This document shows, in pieces, positions 26,665 through 35,477 of a stretch of DNA of 49,054 nt. The stretch comes from Variovorax sp. GTDB taxonomy: Bacteria > Pseudomonadota > Gammaproteobacteria > Burkholderiales > Burkholderiaceae_C. The notes under the pieces are model-generated. The model had not been told where the DNA came from and ran no database searches. It saw only the letters and a list, made by a program, of their open reading frames with translations. Positions within the stretch are counted from its first letter, which is position 1, and every line of letters starts with the position of its first letter. The position numbers and the translations under genes are program-made. Where the stretch lies: assembly GCA_025352265.1 (NCBI GenBank), contig JANXTS010000002.1, positions 1 through 49,054 on the forward strand, given 5' to 3'.

Positions 26665-26913
26665 ATGGGAATCATCTGGACAATTCTGATCGGCTTCGTT
26701 GCCGGTTTGGTGGCACGTGCAGTGCTGCCGGGCAACCAGTCACTGGGCTTCATCCTGACCACGGTCCTCGGAATTGCAGGATCGCTCATCGCGACCTACA
26801 TCGGGCAGGCCATGGGTTGGTACACGGCGGGTGCAGGCGCGGGCTTCATCGCCTCGGTGGTCGGTGCGATCGTGTTGCTCGTGCTCTACGGGCTCGTCGC
26901 GCGGAAGAGCTGA
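26665..26913 (+). CDS. GlsB/YeaQ/YmgE family small membrane protein
   Basis: An 82-residue protein with three predicted transmembrane helices (IIWTILIGFVAGLVARAVLPG, the FILTTVLGIAGSLIATYIG region and FIASVVGAIVLLVLYGL). The ARxxxPG turn and Gly-rich helices match the YeaQ/YmgE family, earlier labelled transglycosylase-associated and often induced by envelope or osmotic stress. AAAGGAAAAAGC before the ATG provides a good ribosome binding site. The next gene follows after 24 bases and is probably cotranscribed. Confidence 0.93.
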   Translation: MGIIWTILIGFVAGLVARAVLPGNQSLGFILTTVLGIAGSLIATYIGQAMGWYTAGAGAGFIASVVGAIVLLVLYGLVARKS

Positions 26914-26937
26914 GCCGATAGCAAAAGGAAAAAAATC

Positions 26938-27459
26938 ATGGGATTGATGGACATTCTTCAGAATGCGCTGGCCGCAAACAGCGGTTCCGGTGGCGCCGAT
27001 GGCGCCACTGCCGAGCAGCATTTCGATCAAGCCGCGCAGCATGCGTCCACCGACGAACTGGGAGCTGGTCTGGCGGGTGCGATGCGCTCCGACCAGACGC
27101 CGCCCTTCGGCGAAATGGTCGGCAAGCTTTTCGGTCAGTCCTCTTCAGCCCAGCAGGCCGGCGTGCTGAATCAGATTCTCGCCACGCTTGGGCCAGTCGC
27201 TGCGTCCGCCATCGCAGGCGGTGCTCTCGGGCGCATCCTTTCGCCCGGCCAGACACAGGTCACGCCGGCCCAGGCGTCGGCGCTGTCGCCGGCGCAGGTG
27301 ACCGAGATCGCCGCGCATGCCGAGCAGGCGCAGCCCGGTATCGTCGATCAGGTGAGCCAGTTCTATGCTCAGCATTCGGGGCTCATCAAGATGCTTGGCA
27401 GCGCTGCCTTGATGGTCACGCTCGCCAAGATGAAAGAGAACGCGACGACTCGCGGTTAG
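26938..27459 (+). CDS. Conserved hypothetical Ala/Gln-rich protein
   Basis: A 173-residue protein without a signal peptide. It begins MGLMDILQNALAAN, a start common to YidB/DUF937-type proteins. It is then rich in Ala, Gln and Ser, with a repeated feel (QVTPAQASALSPAQVTEIAAHAEQ). The last 30 residues include a hydrophobic patch (MLGSAALMVTLAKM) that could be amphipathic or weakly membrane-associated. AAAAGGAAAAAAATC precedes the ATG. It follows the small membrane protein closely, which suggests a shared stress-type unit. No function is assigned. Confidence 0.75.
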   Translation: MGLMDILQNALAANSGSGGADGATAEQHFDQAAQHASTDELGAGLAGAMRSDQTPPFGEMVGKLFGQSSSAQQAGVLNQILATLGPVAASAIAGGALGRILSPGQTQVTPAQASALSPAQVTEIAAHAEQAQPGIVDQVSQFYAQHSGLIKMLGSAALMVTLAKMKENATTRG

Positions 27460-27510
27460 CCTGGAGTCAAGCAAGCGTGGCCCCTTTGGCGGCCTGAATG
27501 CGCAAAAAGT

Positions 27511-27533
27511 CACGGCCGCACACAGCGGCCGTG
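27511..27533. other. Perfect 9-bp hairpin between two plus-strand genes
   Basis: CACGGCCGC and GCGGCCGTG pair perfectly around ACACA. On the plus strand no T run follows. On the minus strand the hairpin is followed by ACTTTTTGCG, which looks like an intrinsic terminator, yet no minus-strand gene lies upstream of it. It may end antisense transcription or simply stabilise the end of the upstream message. Confidence 0.5.
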
Positions 27534-27633
27534 CGCTGCATCCCTACAAACCCTGAGGTTTGCGTATGATGACCTTTGTAATTTATTGTTTCATAACAAT
27601 CAATTTGCAACCGTTTTCAAGCGCACCAGGGAT

Positions 27634-28809
27634 ATGACCATGCAGGCCACTCGAAGAGGATTCGCCCGGACGGCTGCTGCTATTGCGTTGCTGGGCGCGA
27701 CGGGCACCGTTGGCCTGATCGGAACGACGTCGTTTGCCCAGGCTGCGCGCCGTGCTGCGGGCTGGAAGGTCATCGTGGGCCAATCCATCCCCATGACCGG
27801 CGCTGCCAACGAAATCGGGATGGCTTTCGCCGCGGGCGCCAAGCTGTACGTCGACGCTTGGAACGAGCACGGCACCACTGGCCCGACGCTCGAGCTGAGG
27901 CAACTCGACGATGGCTACGACGCAGAGCGCGCCAAGGCCAATTCAACCAAGTTGTTGAGCGACGGAGCCGACGTGCTCTTCGGCTACGTCGGTACCGCAA
28001 GCAGCATGGCGGGCGCGCTAGCAGCGCAGCAGCAGGGCGCTGCTTTTTTCGCTCCCTTTGCCGCTCCCGACCTGTTGCGGGACAAGGCGCATGCCAACGT
28101 TTTCCACGTACGGCCGAGCATGGCCGACGAGGCCTTCGCGATGCTCCGGCACTGCGACATCCTCGGGCAAAAGCGCATTGCAGTCGTCGCCGACGACGAC
28201 GCGATGGGCCGAGCCGCGTTGCGGGCGGTACAGGACGCCGCAGTCGAATTGAAGCTGCCACCACCGGTTGCAACCGTCTTCGTCAAGCCGGGCAGTACAC
28301 AGGTGGCGGCCGCGGTGGCAGCCATTGCCAAGGCCGAACCGCAGACGATCATTCAGGCCTCGCTCTCGTCGACCACCGCCGCTTTCGTGCGCGAGATGCG
28401 CAAGACCGGCTACGGAAGCGCGTTCATGACGTTCTCCGTCGTCGGCATCGATCCGCTCTTTACCGCGCTCGGCAAGGAAATCCGCGGCGTCATCATTTCG
28501 CAGGTGGTGCCGTCGCCGCGCAGCTCGGCCACGGTCGCCATCGTCAAGGAATATCTGGCGGCGGTCGGCGACTCGGACCAAATCGCGTCTTATGAGGGGC
28601 TGGAAGGTTTTATCGCAGCCAAGGCGCTGGCAGAAGCAGCGCGCCGCGCCGGGCCGGCGCCCACGCGTGCGGCCCTGCAAAAAGCGATGACCGGCATGAC
28701 CGACTACGACGTCGGCGGTTTTCGCGTCAACCTTCGGCCGCCGCTGCACGATGCGGCACGTGCCATCGACCTGGTCTACATCACGGCCGAGGGGCGCGTT
28801 TTGCGCTGA
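27634..28809 (+). CDS. Branched-chain-amino-acid-type ABC substrate-binding protein (orphan)
   Basis: A periplasmic type 1 binding protein of about 391 residues, LivJ-like. An export signal with a twin-arginine-like TRRGFAR is followed by a long Ala/Gly helix. The mature part shows VIVGQSIPMTGAANEIG, GAKLYVDAWNEHG, KLLSDGADVLFGYVGT and RIAVVADDDAMGRAAL, all typical of the Leu/Ile/Val family. No permease or ATPase genes adjoin it; betaproteobacteria have many such orphan receptors. Two close ATGs (27634, 27640) are possible starts; AGGGA lies just before the first. Confidence 0.9.
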   Translation: MTMQATRRGFARTAAAIALLGATGTVGLIGTTSFAQAARRAAGWKVIVGQSIPMTGAANEIGMAFAAGAKLYVDAWNEHGTTGPTLELRQLDDGYDAERAKANSTKLLSDGADVLFGYVGTASSMAGALAAQQQGAAFFAPFAAPDLLRDKAHANVFHVRPSMADEAFAMLRHCDILGQKRIAVVADDDAMGRAALRAVQDAAVELKLPPPVATVFVKPGSTQVAAAVAAIAKAEPQTIIQASLSSTTAAFVREMRKTGYGSAFMTFSVVGIDPLFTALGKEIRGVIISQVVPSPRSSATVAIVKEYLAAVGDSDQIASYEGLEGFIAAKALAEAARRAGPAPTRAALQKAMTGMTDYDVGGFRVNLRPPLHDAARAIDLVYITAEGRVLR

Positions 28810-28813
28810 TGCA

Positions 28814-29086
28814 GTGCGTGCATCGCGCAGACAGTGGCTCATGTGGTGCGCAGCGGTACTCGCAGCCGTGAGCGTCGGCAGCGTTCAGGCGCAGGTGCAG
28901 CGATGCACCGACCAGAACGGCAAGGTCTCGTTTTCGGACGCGATATGCGACGGCAACCGCGCTGTCAAAGTTTTCAGCGCGGGCTCGACTGCGAGCCAGC
29001 AGTGGAAGCCAGAGGGCTATCGCGCGGCTGTGCCGACAGCGCCTTTGCCGAGCGTCCGCCCTGCGCAGGTCCGTCAAATACGATGA
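28814..29086 (+). CDS. Small exported DUF4124-like protein
   Basis: About 90 residues. A GTG at 28814 gives a textbook signal peptide (RRQWLMWCAAVLAAVSVGSVQAQ); an ATG nine codons later is an alternative. The mature part begins VQRCTDQNGKVSFSDAICDGN, which matches the DUF4124 pattern of a short domain with two cysteines and a KVxFSDxxC core, then ends in a Pro-rich tail. It lies four bases after the binding-protein gene and a few bases before the GIY-YIG-like gene, so it may be cotranscribed with either. The function of DUF4124 is unknown. Confidence 0.65.
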   Translation: MRASRRQWLMWCAAVLAAVSVGSVQAQVQRCTDQNGKVSFSDAICDGNRAVKVFSAGSTASQQWKPEGYRAAVPTAPLPSVRPAQVRQIR

Positions 29087-29090
29087 CTGC

Positions 29091-29492
29091 ATGCCGCCAC
29101 CTCTCGCCAAGGCTGCCAAGGTTCCAAAAGTTGCCAAGGTGCCCAAGATCCCCAAGGTACCGCGCACGCCGCGCAGTCATCACTATCACGTGTATGTCGT
29201 CGAGCTCGATGACCAGGTCTGGAGCAGCGCGCGCTTTCGCAAGTCCAACCCGGACTGGACGCTGGGCAAGCCCTTCGTCTATGTGGGCATGACTGGTCTC
29301 GACCCCGACGTGCGATTCGACAAGCACAAGGCCGGTATCCAGGCCAACGTGTACGTGCGCGAATTCGGGGTGCGGCTGCTGCCGAAACTCTACGATCGCT
29401 ACAACCCGATGCCATACGACGCAGCGCGTGACATGGAGGTCGAACTCGGCATCTCGCTGCGCAAACTCGGCTTCGGTGTCTGGCAGGCTTGA
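29091..29492 (+). CDS. GIY-YIG-like domain protein with a basic repeat tail
   Basis: A 133-residue protein. Residues 1-29 are a Lys/Pro-rich repeat built on AKVPK-type units. Residues 32-133 look like a GIY-YIG nuclease fold: HYHVYVVEL for the GIY strand, KPFVYVGMTGL for the YIG strand, VRFDKHKAG for the catalytic-Arg region, and a late helix with MEVELGISLRKLGFGVW that could supply the metal-binding Glu. The domain is compact and has no other fused domain. The basic tail would favour nucleic-acid binding. Catalytic activity is not proven from sequence. Confidence 0.65.
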   Translation: MPPPLAKAAKVPKVAKVPKIPKVPRTPRSHHYHVYVVELDDQVWSSARFRKSNPDWTLGKPFVYVGMTGLDPDVRFDKHKAGIQANVYVREFGVRLLPKLYDRYNPMPYDAARDMEVELGISLRKLGFGVWQA

Positions 29493-29526
29493 TGCGCAAG
29501 TTGCCTTGGCTGGCACACTGACTCGC

Positions 29527-30402
29527 ATGCACACCTCACTCTCTTCCGCACTGCTTTCTGCCGTGCTGGTGGCGGCCACACCCTCAATATTGTTCGCAGC
29601 GCAGGGTCATGCTGCTGTGTCCCCAGAACAGGCCGCAGCGCAGGCTGCCGACGCAACGGGTGCGCGGCTCGCTGCAGTGATCGCCGGCCCGCAACGCAAC
29701 GCTGCCAACCGTGCCCGTGACCCTGCGCGCCATCCAGCGGCCACTCTTCGCTTTTTCGGTTTGACGCCCGGCCAGACAGTGATCGAGATTGCCCCGGGCG
29801 GCGGTTGGTATACCGAGATCCTCGCGCCGTACCTGCGCAAGGGCGGCACCTTCTACGCTGCTTACGAAGCGGCCGACGGCGCGCAGGCCATCGCATCGCA
29901 CCGGCGCTTCGTAAAAAAACTAGCAGCCAGCCCAAACGTTTACGGCCGCACCGTCCTCGGCACGATGCCCTCGGCCGGACGCGGCTTCGTCGGCATCGCG
30001 CCGCGGGGGGGTGCCGACATGATCCTCACATTCCGCAACATCCACAACTGGATAGAGGCTGGCGATTTCGACGACATGTTGCGGGCTTTCTATGCGGTGC
30101 TGAAACCAGGCGGGGTGTTGGGCGTCGAGGAACATCGAGCGCCGGCTGGCATCTCGCTCGCCGGCGTCATCGCCAGCGGTTACGTGCCGGAAGATTTCGT
30201 GATCGCACGGGCTCGCGCCGCGGGGTTCGAACTCGGAGCGCGAAGCGAGATCAACGCCAATCCGAGCGACACAAAAGACCATCCGAACGGCGTCTGGTCG
30301 CTGCCACCGACGTTGCGGGGCGGCGAAGTGGACAGAAAGAAATTCGAAGCCCTCGGCGAGTCCGACCGCATGACTTTGAAGTTCGTAAAGCCTTTGCGCT
30401 GA
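29527..30402 (+). CDS. Exported class I methyltransferase-like protein
   Basis: A 291-residue protein with a signal peptide (ALLSAVLVAATPSILFAAQ) in front of a Rossmann methyltransferase fold. Motif I is VIEIAPGGGWYTEIL, a later motif is ADMILTFRNIHNW, and VLKPGGVLGVEEHRAP matches the strand before the substrate region. This is the COG4798-type group of predicted exported methyltransferases. SAM is not expected in the periplasm, so either the protein binds something else or the fold has been repurposed. I chose the ATG at 29527 because it gives the signal peptide. It is convergent with the phosphatase gene. Confidence 0.85.
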   Translation: MHTSLSSALLSAVLVAATPSILFAAQGHAAVSPEQAAAQAADATGARLAAVIAGPQRNAANRARDPARHPAATLRFFGLTPGQTVIEIAPGGGWYTEILAPYLRKGGTFYAAYEAADGAQAIASHRRFVKKLAASPNVYGRTVLGTMPSAGRGFVGIAPRGGADMILTFRNIHNWIEAGDFDDMLRAFYAVLKPGGVLGVEEHRAPAGISLAGVIASGYVPEDFVIARARAAGFELGARSEINANPSDTKDHPNGVWSLPPTLRGGEVDRKKFEALGESDRMTLKFVKPLR

Positions 30403-30432
30403 AGGCCCGTGCGAAGGCGTGCTTCGGCCGCC

Positions 30433-31107
30433 TCAGGCGTACGTGACCCAGCTCTCGTGAGCCGGCCCGTCGAGGTGCGGCAACGTGTTGTAGGTCACAA
30501 GCATGTGCCGTTTGGGCGTGAACGCGAACTCCGTGATCGAAGTGTTGCGAATGCGCATGTTGAGTTCGATCGTGGTTTCCGGGCTGGTCCCCAACACGTG
30601 ACCGACCGCCGTGCTGATCGGGCCGCCGCTCGACACCACCAGCACTTTGGCGCCGTGGTGCCGGTCGCGCACGTGGTCGAGTGCGGTTGTCACGCCCGTT
30701 AGAAAATCGATGTAGCTGGGCATGCCGATCGGCTCGGTCTTGCCCTGCATCCACGCGGCGAGGCCAGTGCGAAGTAGCCGGAAATGATGGCGGTACATCT
30801 CCGGTGAATCGGCTTTTTCAAGCTTTCCCGGATGAATCGTCGCAATGATGGCCTCGCTGTCGTACTCGTTCAGCCCCGGCCACGGCAGCACGTCGTCGCG
30901 CTTGATGCCCAAACCCTCGGCGATCCCATTCCATGTCTGGACATGGCGTTTCAGCGTCCCGGTGATTACCGCGTCGAACTTCATGCCCCGTTCACGCCAG
31001 TACTCGCCAAGCCGCACTGCCTGCCGAATTCCCAGTTCACTCAAGTTGTCGTAGTCCAAAGCACCGAAGCTGGCTTGCCCGTGGCGTACGAAGTAGAGGG
31101 TTCCCAT
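30433..31107 (-). CDS. Histidine phosphatase family protein
   Basis: A 224-residue phosphatase of the phosphoglycerate-mutase-like superfamily. The catalytic RHG is in LYFVRHGQASFG at the N-terminus. The second His is probably in VVSSGGPISTA, where the usual GH is GG, so the second catalytic position is not clear. The acid residue may be in WPGLNEYDSEA. The substrate is unknown. ATGs at 31107 and 31122 are both possible; I chose the one that begins directly before the first strand. It diverges from the autotransporter gene. Confidence 0.85.
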   Translation of the reverse strand: MGTLYFVRHGQASFGALDYDNLSELGIRQAVRLGEYWRERGMKFDAVITGTLKRHVQTWNGIAEGLGIKRDDVLPWPGLNEYDSEAIIATIHPGKLEKADSPEMYRHHFRLLRTGLAAWMQGKTEPIGMPSYIDFLTGVTTALDHVRDRHHGAKVLVVSSGGPISTAVGHVLGTSPETTIELNMRIRNTSITEFAFTPKRHMLVTYNTLPHLDGPAHESWVTYA

Positions 31108-31159
31108 CGCTGCATTTGGCAACTACGGCGCCGGGAAAGCTTGTCCCGCTTGCGACCTT

Positions 31160-31178
31160 TGCTATCGTTTAAATAGCA
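31160..31178. promoter_or_regulatory. Inverted repeat upstream of the autotransporter gene
   Basis: TGCTAT and ATAGCA pair around CGTTTAA in an AT-rich intergenic region of about 240 bases between the phosphatase and autotransporter starts. It could be an operator, but there is only one copy and the arms are short. No strong sigma-70 promoter could be fixed by eye. Confidence 0.25.
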
Positions 31179-31348
31179 TCCGACGTTGTGGAACAAATTG
31201 GCATTTCGCTTTGGAAGGTAGTACTTGGCACTTACTAACTACAGTGACTAGGCAAAGTTGTGTAACACTAAGATACTCAAATCCCGCCTTCCGCAGTCCG
31301 AGTTGTTACCGGGCGTAGCGGATATTTTCACTGTCATCGGAGCCTCTT

Positions 31349-34300
31349 TTGAATACCTCGTATCGCAGCGTCTGGAACCATGCACTCGGCGCATGGGTTG
31401 CCGTTTCTGAAGTCACACGTTCGCGCGGCAAGCGCTCTGGTTCGACAGTGGCCATCGTGGCTGCGGCGCTTATCGGTGGATTGGGCGCGACCGGGGCGCT
31501 GGCGCAGGCGACGTCCTATGGGGCGACCGGTACGTACCCCAATCCGATCAACGCATCTGGCGGCGTGACGCTCACGGTCGCTCCGACGGCCGTCGCAGAC
31601 CAGACCGGTTTGATCAGTGACTTCACGACTGCCGGTGGAATCGTCAAGGACGGTACGGGCACGCTGCAACTGAGTAACACAGGCAATTCCTACGTCGGCG
31701 TCACCTCGATTGCGGCCGGCATTTTGCGCATTTCCAGTGATCTGGCATTGGGAAACGCGGCTAACGGCCTGCAACTTAACGGTGGAACACTCCAGTTCGG
31801 GGCTGGCGGCGTAACGAGCGCGCGGGCCATAACCGTATCGGCTGGCGGTGGCTCGATTGACGTCAACGACGCCTTCGCAAATGTCCTGAGCGGCGGCTTC
31901 GCCGGCAGCGGTGCACTGGCGCTGGTCAACCTCGGGACCAGCCCGAGCGAAACGACGCGACTGACTCTGTCGGGCAGCAGCGCAGGGTTTACTGGAACCA
32001 CGCAAGTCGGCCGCAACGATGTGCCGAATGTCCCCGCTTCGGGCCGCATCAACGTCGCGATCACAAGCAACGGCGCCCTCGGAACCGGCAACAACGCGGT
32101 CAACATCTACAACAACGGGGAGCTCGATTTCACAGGCACCGGTGTTACTGCCGGCAACTTGCAGATCCAAACGCTGAGAAGTACCAACACGCTGGGAACG
32201 AACTCCGGTGTGACGTTCGCTGCCGGCGCGTCGGCTGGCAATGCCACGATCAGCAGCAATGCTGCCGGCGCTTTGATCGACTTTCAAACCGGCACGACGG
32301 CGGCAACGTCTACCCTTAACAACAGCGGCGGCGGCCGAATCTACTTCGAGGGCAACAGCACGGGCGGCACGGCGACTATCAACAATACCGACGGTCGGCT
32401 GTATGTCCAAGGCACTGCAGATCTAAGCGGTGCCACGGTCAACAACGCCGTCGGCGGATCGGTCTATATCAGCGACTCGACCACCGGCGTTGCGGTGGGC
32501 AGGCTTTCGGGCGCCGGCAACGTGGTTTTGGGCGGCAAAACGTTGACGGTCGGCGCGGCCAGCATTCTGGGTAACAGCGACACCATCAGCGGCGTCATTT
32601 CGGACTTGGGCAAGCAGTTCAAGGACCTCAATGGCAACGGCTACAACAACGCCGCCACTGCGACCGGCGGTTCAGTCGTCAAGGTCGGCGCCGGAACGCT
32701 GGCCCTGACCGGCGCCAACACCTATTCGGGCGGTACGGGCATCACTGCGGGAACCCTGGCGTTCAATAACGCGCAAGCTTTGGGCACTGGCGCGGTCGTC
32801 ATGACCGGTGGTGAATTGCTGGCGACAAACGATGTGGCGTTCGGCGATGCTTTGCAGAGCATCACTTTCAACGGATCGGCCACCGTGGCCGCAGCGACAG
32901 GCAAGGCGTTTACTTTCACGGCTGGCATCACGAACAAGGCATCGGTCGCGACCTTCGGCAACGCGACCGACAACGGCGTGGTGCTGTTCACGCCTGCGTC
33001 CGTCACAACGACCAACCTGGCGAGCCTGAACGTGGCCGGCGGCACACTGCGCGCCGGCGACGCCACCGGCCTCAACGCTCTGACCTCGATCAATGCATCG
33101 ACGACGGTTGCCAAGGGCGCAACGCTCGATCTCAACAGTTTCAACACGAGCGTTGCCAACCTGCAAGGTGCTGGAACAGTACTGACTGGCACGGACGCTT
33201 CCAAGGCGCTGACGGTCAACGCTGGCAACTTCGCTGGCTCGATTCAGGGCGCAGACAGCCTCATCAAGAACACTGTCGGGTCCCTCGTCCTGTCGGGCAC
33301 CAACACGTACACCGGCGCGACCACGGTCAACGCAGGTGTCTTGCGCGCCGGTGCTGCCAATGTGCTGCCGGTCGGCACAGCCCTCACGGTGGCCAACGCA
33401 GCCACTTTGGATCTCAACAACCAGGCGCAAACCATCGGTTCCCTGGCAGGCGTCGCGGGCAGCGCTGTCACGCTCGGCAGCGCAGCGCTCACGACCGGTG
33501 GCAACAACAGCAGCACGGCCTTCAACGGTGTGATCTCGGGCACCGGTTCGCTGGTGAAGACAGGCACCGGCACCTTCACGCTCGGCGGCGCTAACAGCTA
33601 CACCGGCGCCACCAATGTGAACGCCGGCACACTGCAGGCAGGCGCTGCCAATGTGCTGCCATCGAATACGGCGGTGACCGTGGGCAACGGTGCCACGCTG
33701 GCACTCGCCAACCTTGCGCAGACCATCGGCTCGCTGGCGGGCGCAGGCGCCGTGACGCTCGGCTCCGGCGCACTGACCACCGGCGGCAACAACACCAACA
33801 CGGCCTTCACTGGCGCGATCTTGGGTAGCGGATCGCTGGTGAAGACCGGCACCGGTGTCTTCGCCGTGTCAGGTGCAAACACCTACACCGGCACGACCAC
33901 CGTGGCGCAGGGCACGCTATCGGCCACGGCCGCCAACGCGCTCAGCGCCGCTTCTGCCCACACTGTCGCCAGCGGCGCCACGCTGGCACTTAACGGCAAC
34001 AGCCAGACCGTCGCATCGCTCACCAATGCGGGCATCGTCTCGCTCGTGGGTACCACGCCCGGCACGACGCTGACCGTTAATGGCGCCTACGTCGGCAATG
34101 GCGGCACGCTGGCACTGGGCACCCTGCTGGGCGCCAGCGGTACCTCCGACCGCCTGGTGCTGAACGGCCCCGGCGCCAGCGCGTCGGGCTCGACTAACGT
34201 TGCCATCTCCAATTTCGGCGGGCTTGGCGCGCTGACCACCGGCAACGGTATCGAAGTCGTGACGGCGCAAGGCGGCGCGACCAGCACCAAGACTGCATTC

Positions 34301-35464
34301 GCACTGGCCGGTGGCCACGTCGATGCCGGCGCCTTCCAGTACCGGCTGTACGCAGCCGATGCGTCCGGCAACGGCAGCAGCTTCTTCCTGCGCACGCAGG
34401 ACGGCTCCACGCCGGTGACGCCAGTGACGCCGGTAACACCGACCTTCCCGACGCTGAGCGTGCCCAGCTACCGCGCCGAAGTGCCGGTGTACTCGGCCAT
34501 GGGCAACGTGCTGCGCCAGGACGACTTAGCGATGCTGGGCAACCTGCACCGCCGCATGGGCGACGACGCCAATGTCGCGCCCGCACCGGCAACCGGCGTA
34601 ACTGGCGACACTGGTTGGGGCAGTGGCAACCGCCGCGCCTGGGGCCGTGTCTTCGGTGGCACCACAACGATCGCCCAGGGCGGCACCGTGGGAACCGACA
34701 CCCGCGCCAGCACCACCGGCTTCCAGACGGGGGTCGACCTCTTCGCCAACGACCGCTGGAACGCCGGTGTCTACATCGGCGCCCTGCGCACTGATGCCAA
34801 CGTCAGCGGCAATTTCGGCCTCGGTGGCCTGAGCGGGTACGCGGGCAGCTTCCGCGCCGACAGCCAGTACCTGGCTGGCTATGCGACGTACCAGATCCCG
34901 CAAGGCATGTACGCTGACTTCGCGCTGCAGTACGGCCGACAGGACGTGACCGCCGATGCAGTGTTCAAGCCAAGCGCCAAGACCAAGGGCGACAGCCTTT
35001 TGGCCTCGGCCGAAGTCGGCCAACGCTTTGCGATCGGGGACGGCTGGGCGATCGAGCCGCAGGCCCAACTGGTCTATCACCGCCTGAACCTGAACAACAC
35101 AGGCATCACCGGCTTCACCAACGTGCAGCAAAACCCGGACAGCCAGGTTCTAGGCCGCATCGGGGTGCGCCTCACGGGCGACATGATGACCTCGATGGGC
35201 CGCTTCCAGCCGTATGCGCGGGTCAATCTGTGGCACGGGTTCGGTGGTACCGACTCGGCCACCTTCGTCGGGTTGGCAGGTGCGACCACGATCTCCAGCC
35301 GTATCGGCTACACGTCGACCGAACTGGCTGTGGGTGCCACGCTGTCAGTGACCAAGTCGGTGAGCCTGTATGGTGAAGTGGGCAAGCTGTTTCACGCCGG
35401 TGGCAGCGATGCGCGGGTGAAGACGTCGGTGCAGGGCTCGCTGGGCGTGAAGTTCGCGTTTTAA
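31349..35464 (+). CDS. Large type V autotransporter with ESPR and tandem passenger repeats
   Basis: A 1371-residue autotransporter. The N-terminus is an extended signal peptide region (YRSVWNHALGAWVAVSEV, then RGKRSG) before the hydrophobic helix and ALAQA cleavage site. The passenger (about 55-1060) is Gly/Thr/Asn-rich beta-helix with autotransporter-associated repeats (LVKTGTGTFTLGGANSYTG type). A Thr/Pro hinge with three PVT units follows near 1025-1035. The translocator barrel covers about 1090-1371 and ends in Phe, as outer-membrane proteins do. The start is TTG, supported by GGAG six bases before it. The passenger has almost no Cys. Its role is likely adhesion or aggregation, but no catalytic motif is seen. 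Confidence 0.93.
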   Translation: MNTSYRSVWNHALGAWVAVSEVTRSRGKRSGSTVAIVAAALIGGLGATGALAQATSYGATGTYPNPINASGGVTLTVAPTAVADQTGLISDFTTAGGIVKDGTGTLQLSNTGNSYVGVTSIAAGILRISSDLALGNAANGLQLNGGTLQFGAGGVTSARAITVSAGGGSIDVNDAFANVLSGGFAGSGALALVNLGTSPSETTRLTLSGSSAGFTGTTQVGRNDVPNVPASGRINVAITSNGALGTGNNAVNIYNNGELDFTGTGVTAGNLQIQTLRSTNTLGTNSGVTFAAGASAGNATISSNAAGALIDFQTGTTAATSTLNNSGGGRIYFEGNSTGGTATINNTDGRLYVQGTADLSGATVNNAVGGSVYISDSTTGVAVGRLSGAGNVVLGGKTLTVGAASILGNSDTISGVISDLGKQFKDLNGNGYNNAATATGGSVVKVGAGTLALTGANTYSGGTGITAGTLAFNNAQALGTGAVVMTGGELLATNDVAFGDALQSITFNGSATVAAATGKAFTFTAGITNKASVATFGNATDNGVVLFTPASVTTTNLASLNVAGGTLRAGDATGLNALTSINASTTVAKGATLDLNSFNTSVANLQGAGTVLTGTDASKALTVNAGNFAGSIQGADSLIKNTVGSLVLSGTNTYTGATTVNAGVLRAGAANVLPVGTALTVANAATLDLNNQAQTIGSLAGVAGSAVTLGSAALTTGGNNSSTAFNGVISGTGSLVKTGTGTFTLGGANSYTGATNVNAGTLQAGAANVLPSNTAVTVGNGATLALANLAQTIGSLAGAGAVTLGSGALTTGGNNTNTAFTGAILGSGSLVKTGTGVFAVSGANTYTGTTTVAQGTLSATAANALSAASAHTVASGATLALNGNSQTVASLTNAGIVSLVGTTPGTTLTVNGAYVGNGGTLALGTLLGASGTSDRLVLNGPGASASGSTNVAISNFGGLGALTTGNGIEVVTAQGGATSTKTAFALAGGHVDAGAFQYRLYAADASGNGSSFFLRTQDGSTPVTPVTPVTPTFPTLSVPSYRAEVPVYSAMGNVLRQDDLAMLGNLHRRMGDDANVAPAPATGVTGDTGWGSGNRRAWGRVFGGTTTIAQGGTVGTDTRASTTGFQTGVDLFANDRWNAGVYIGALRTDANVSGNFGLGGLSGYAGSFRADSQYLAGYATYQIPQGMYADFALQYGRQDVTADAVFKPSAKTKGDSLLASAEVGQRFAIGDGWAIEPQAQLVYHRLNLNNTGITGFTNVQQNPDSQVLGRIGVRLTGDMMTSMGRFQPYARVNLWHGFGGTDSATFVGLAGATTISSRIGYTSTELAVGATLSVTKSVSLYGEVGKLFHAGGSDARVKTSVQGSLGVKFAF
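33302..33886 (+). repeat. Tandem ~95-97-codon repeats in the autotransporter passenger
   Basis: The unit starting N-x-Y-T-G-x-T-x-V recurs at 33302, 33593 and 33878, spacings of 291 and 285 bases. Within units 1 and 2 the order is the same: AGAANVLP, then AQTIGSLAG, then AVTLGS.ALTTGGNN, then GSLVKTGTG. The DNA is also similar, which points to recent duplication. Confidence 0.8.
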
Positions 35465-35477
35465 CTGACAGTCCGAA

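Noticed and set aside
31334..32410. Minus-strand open frames opposite the autotransporter, several over 100 codons
   Set aside because: Repetitive GC-rich coding DNA keeps antisense frames open; none has a start context or domain.
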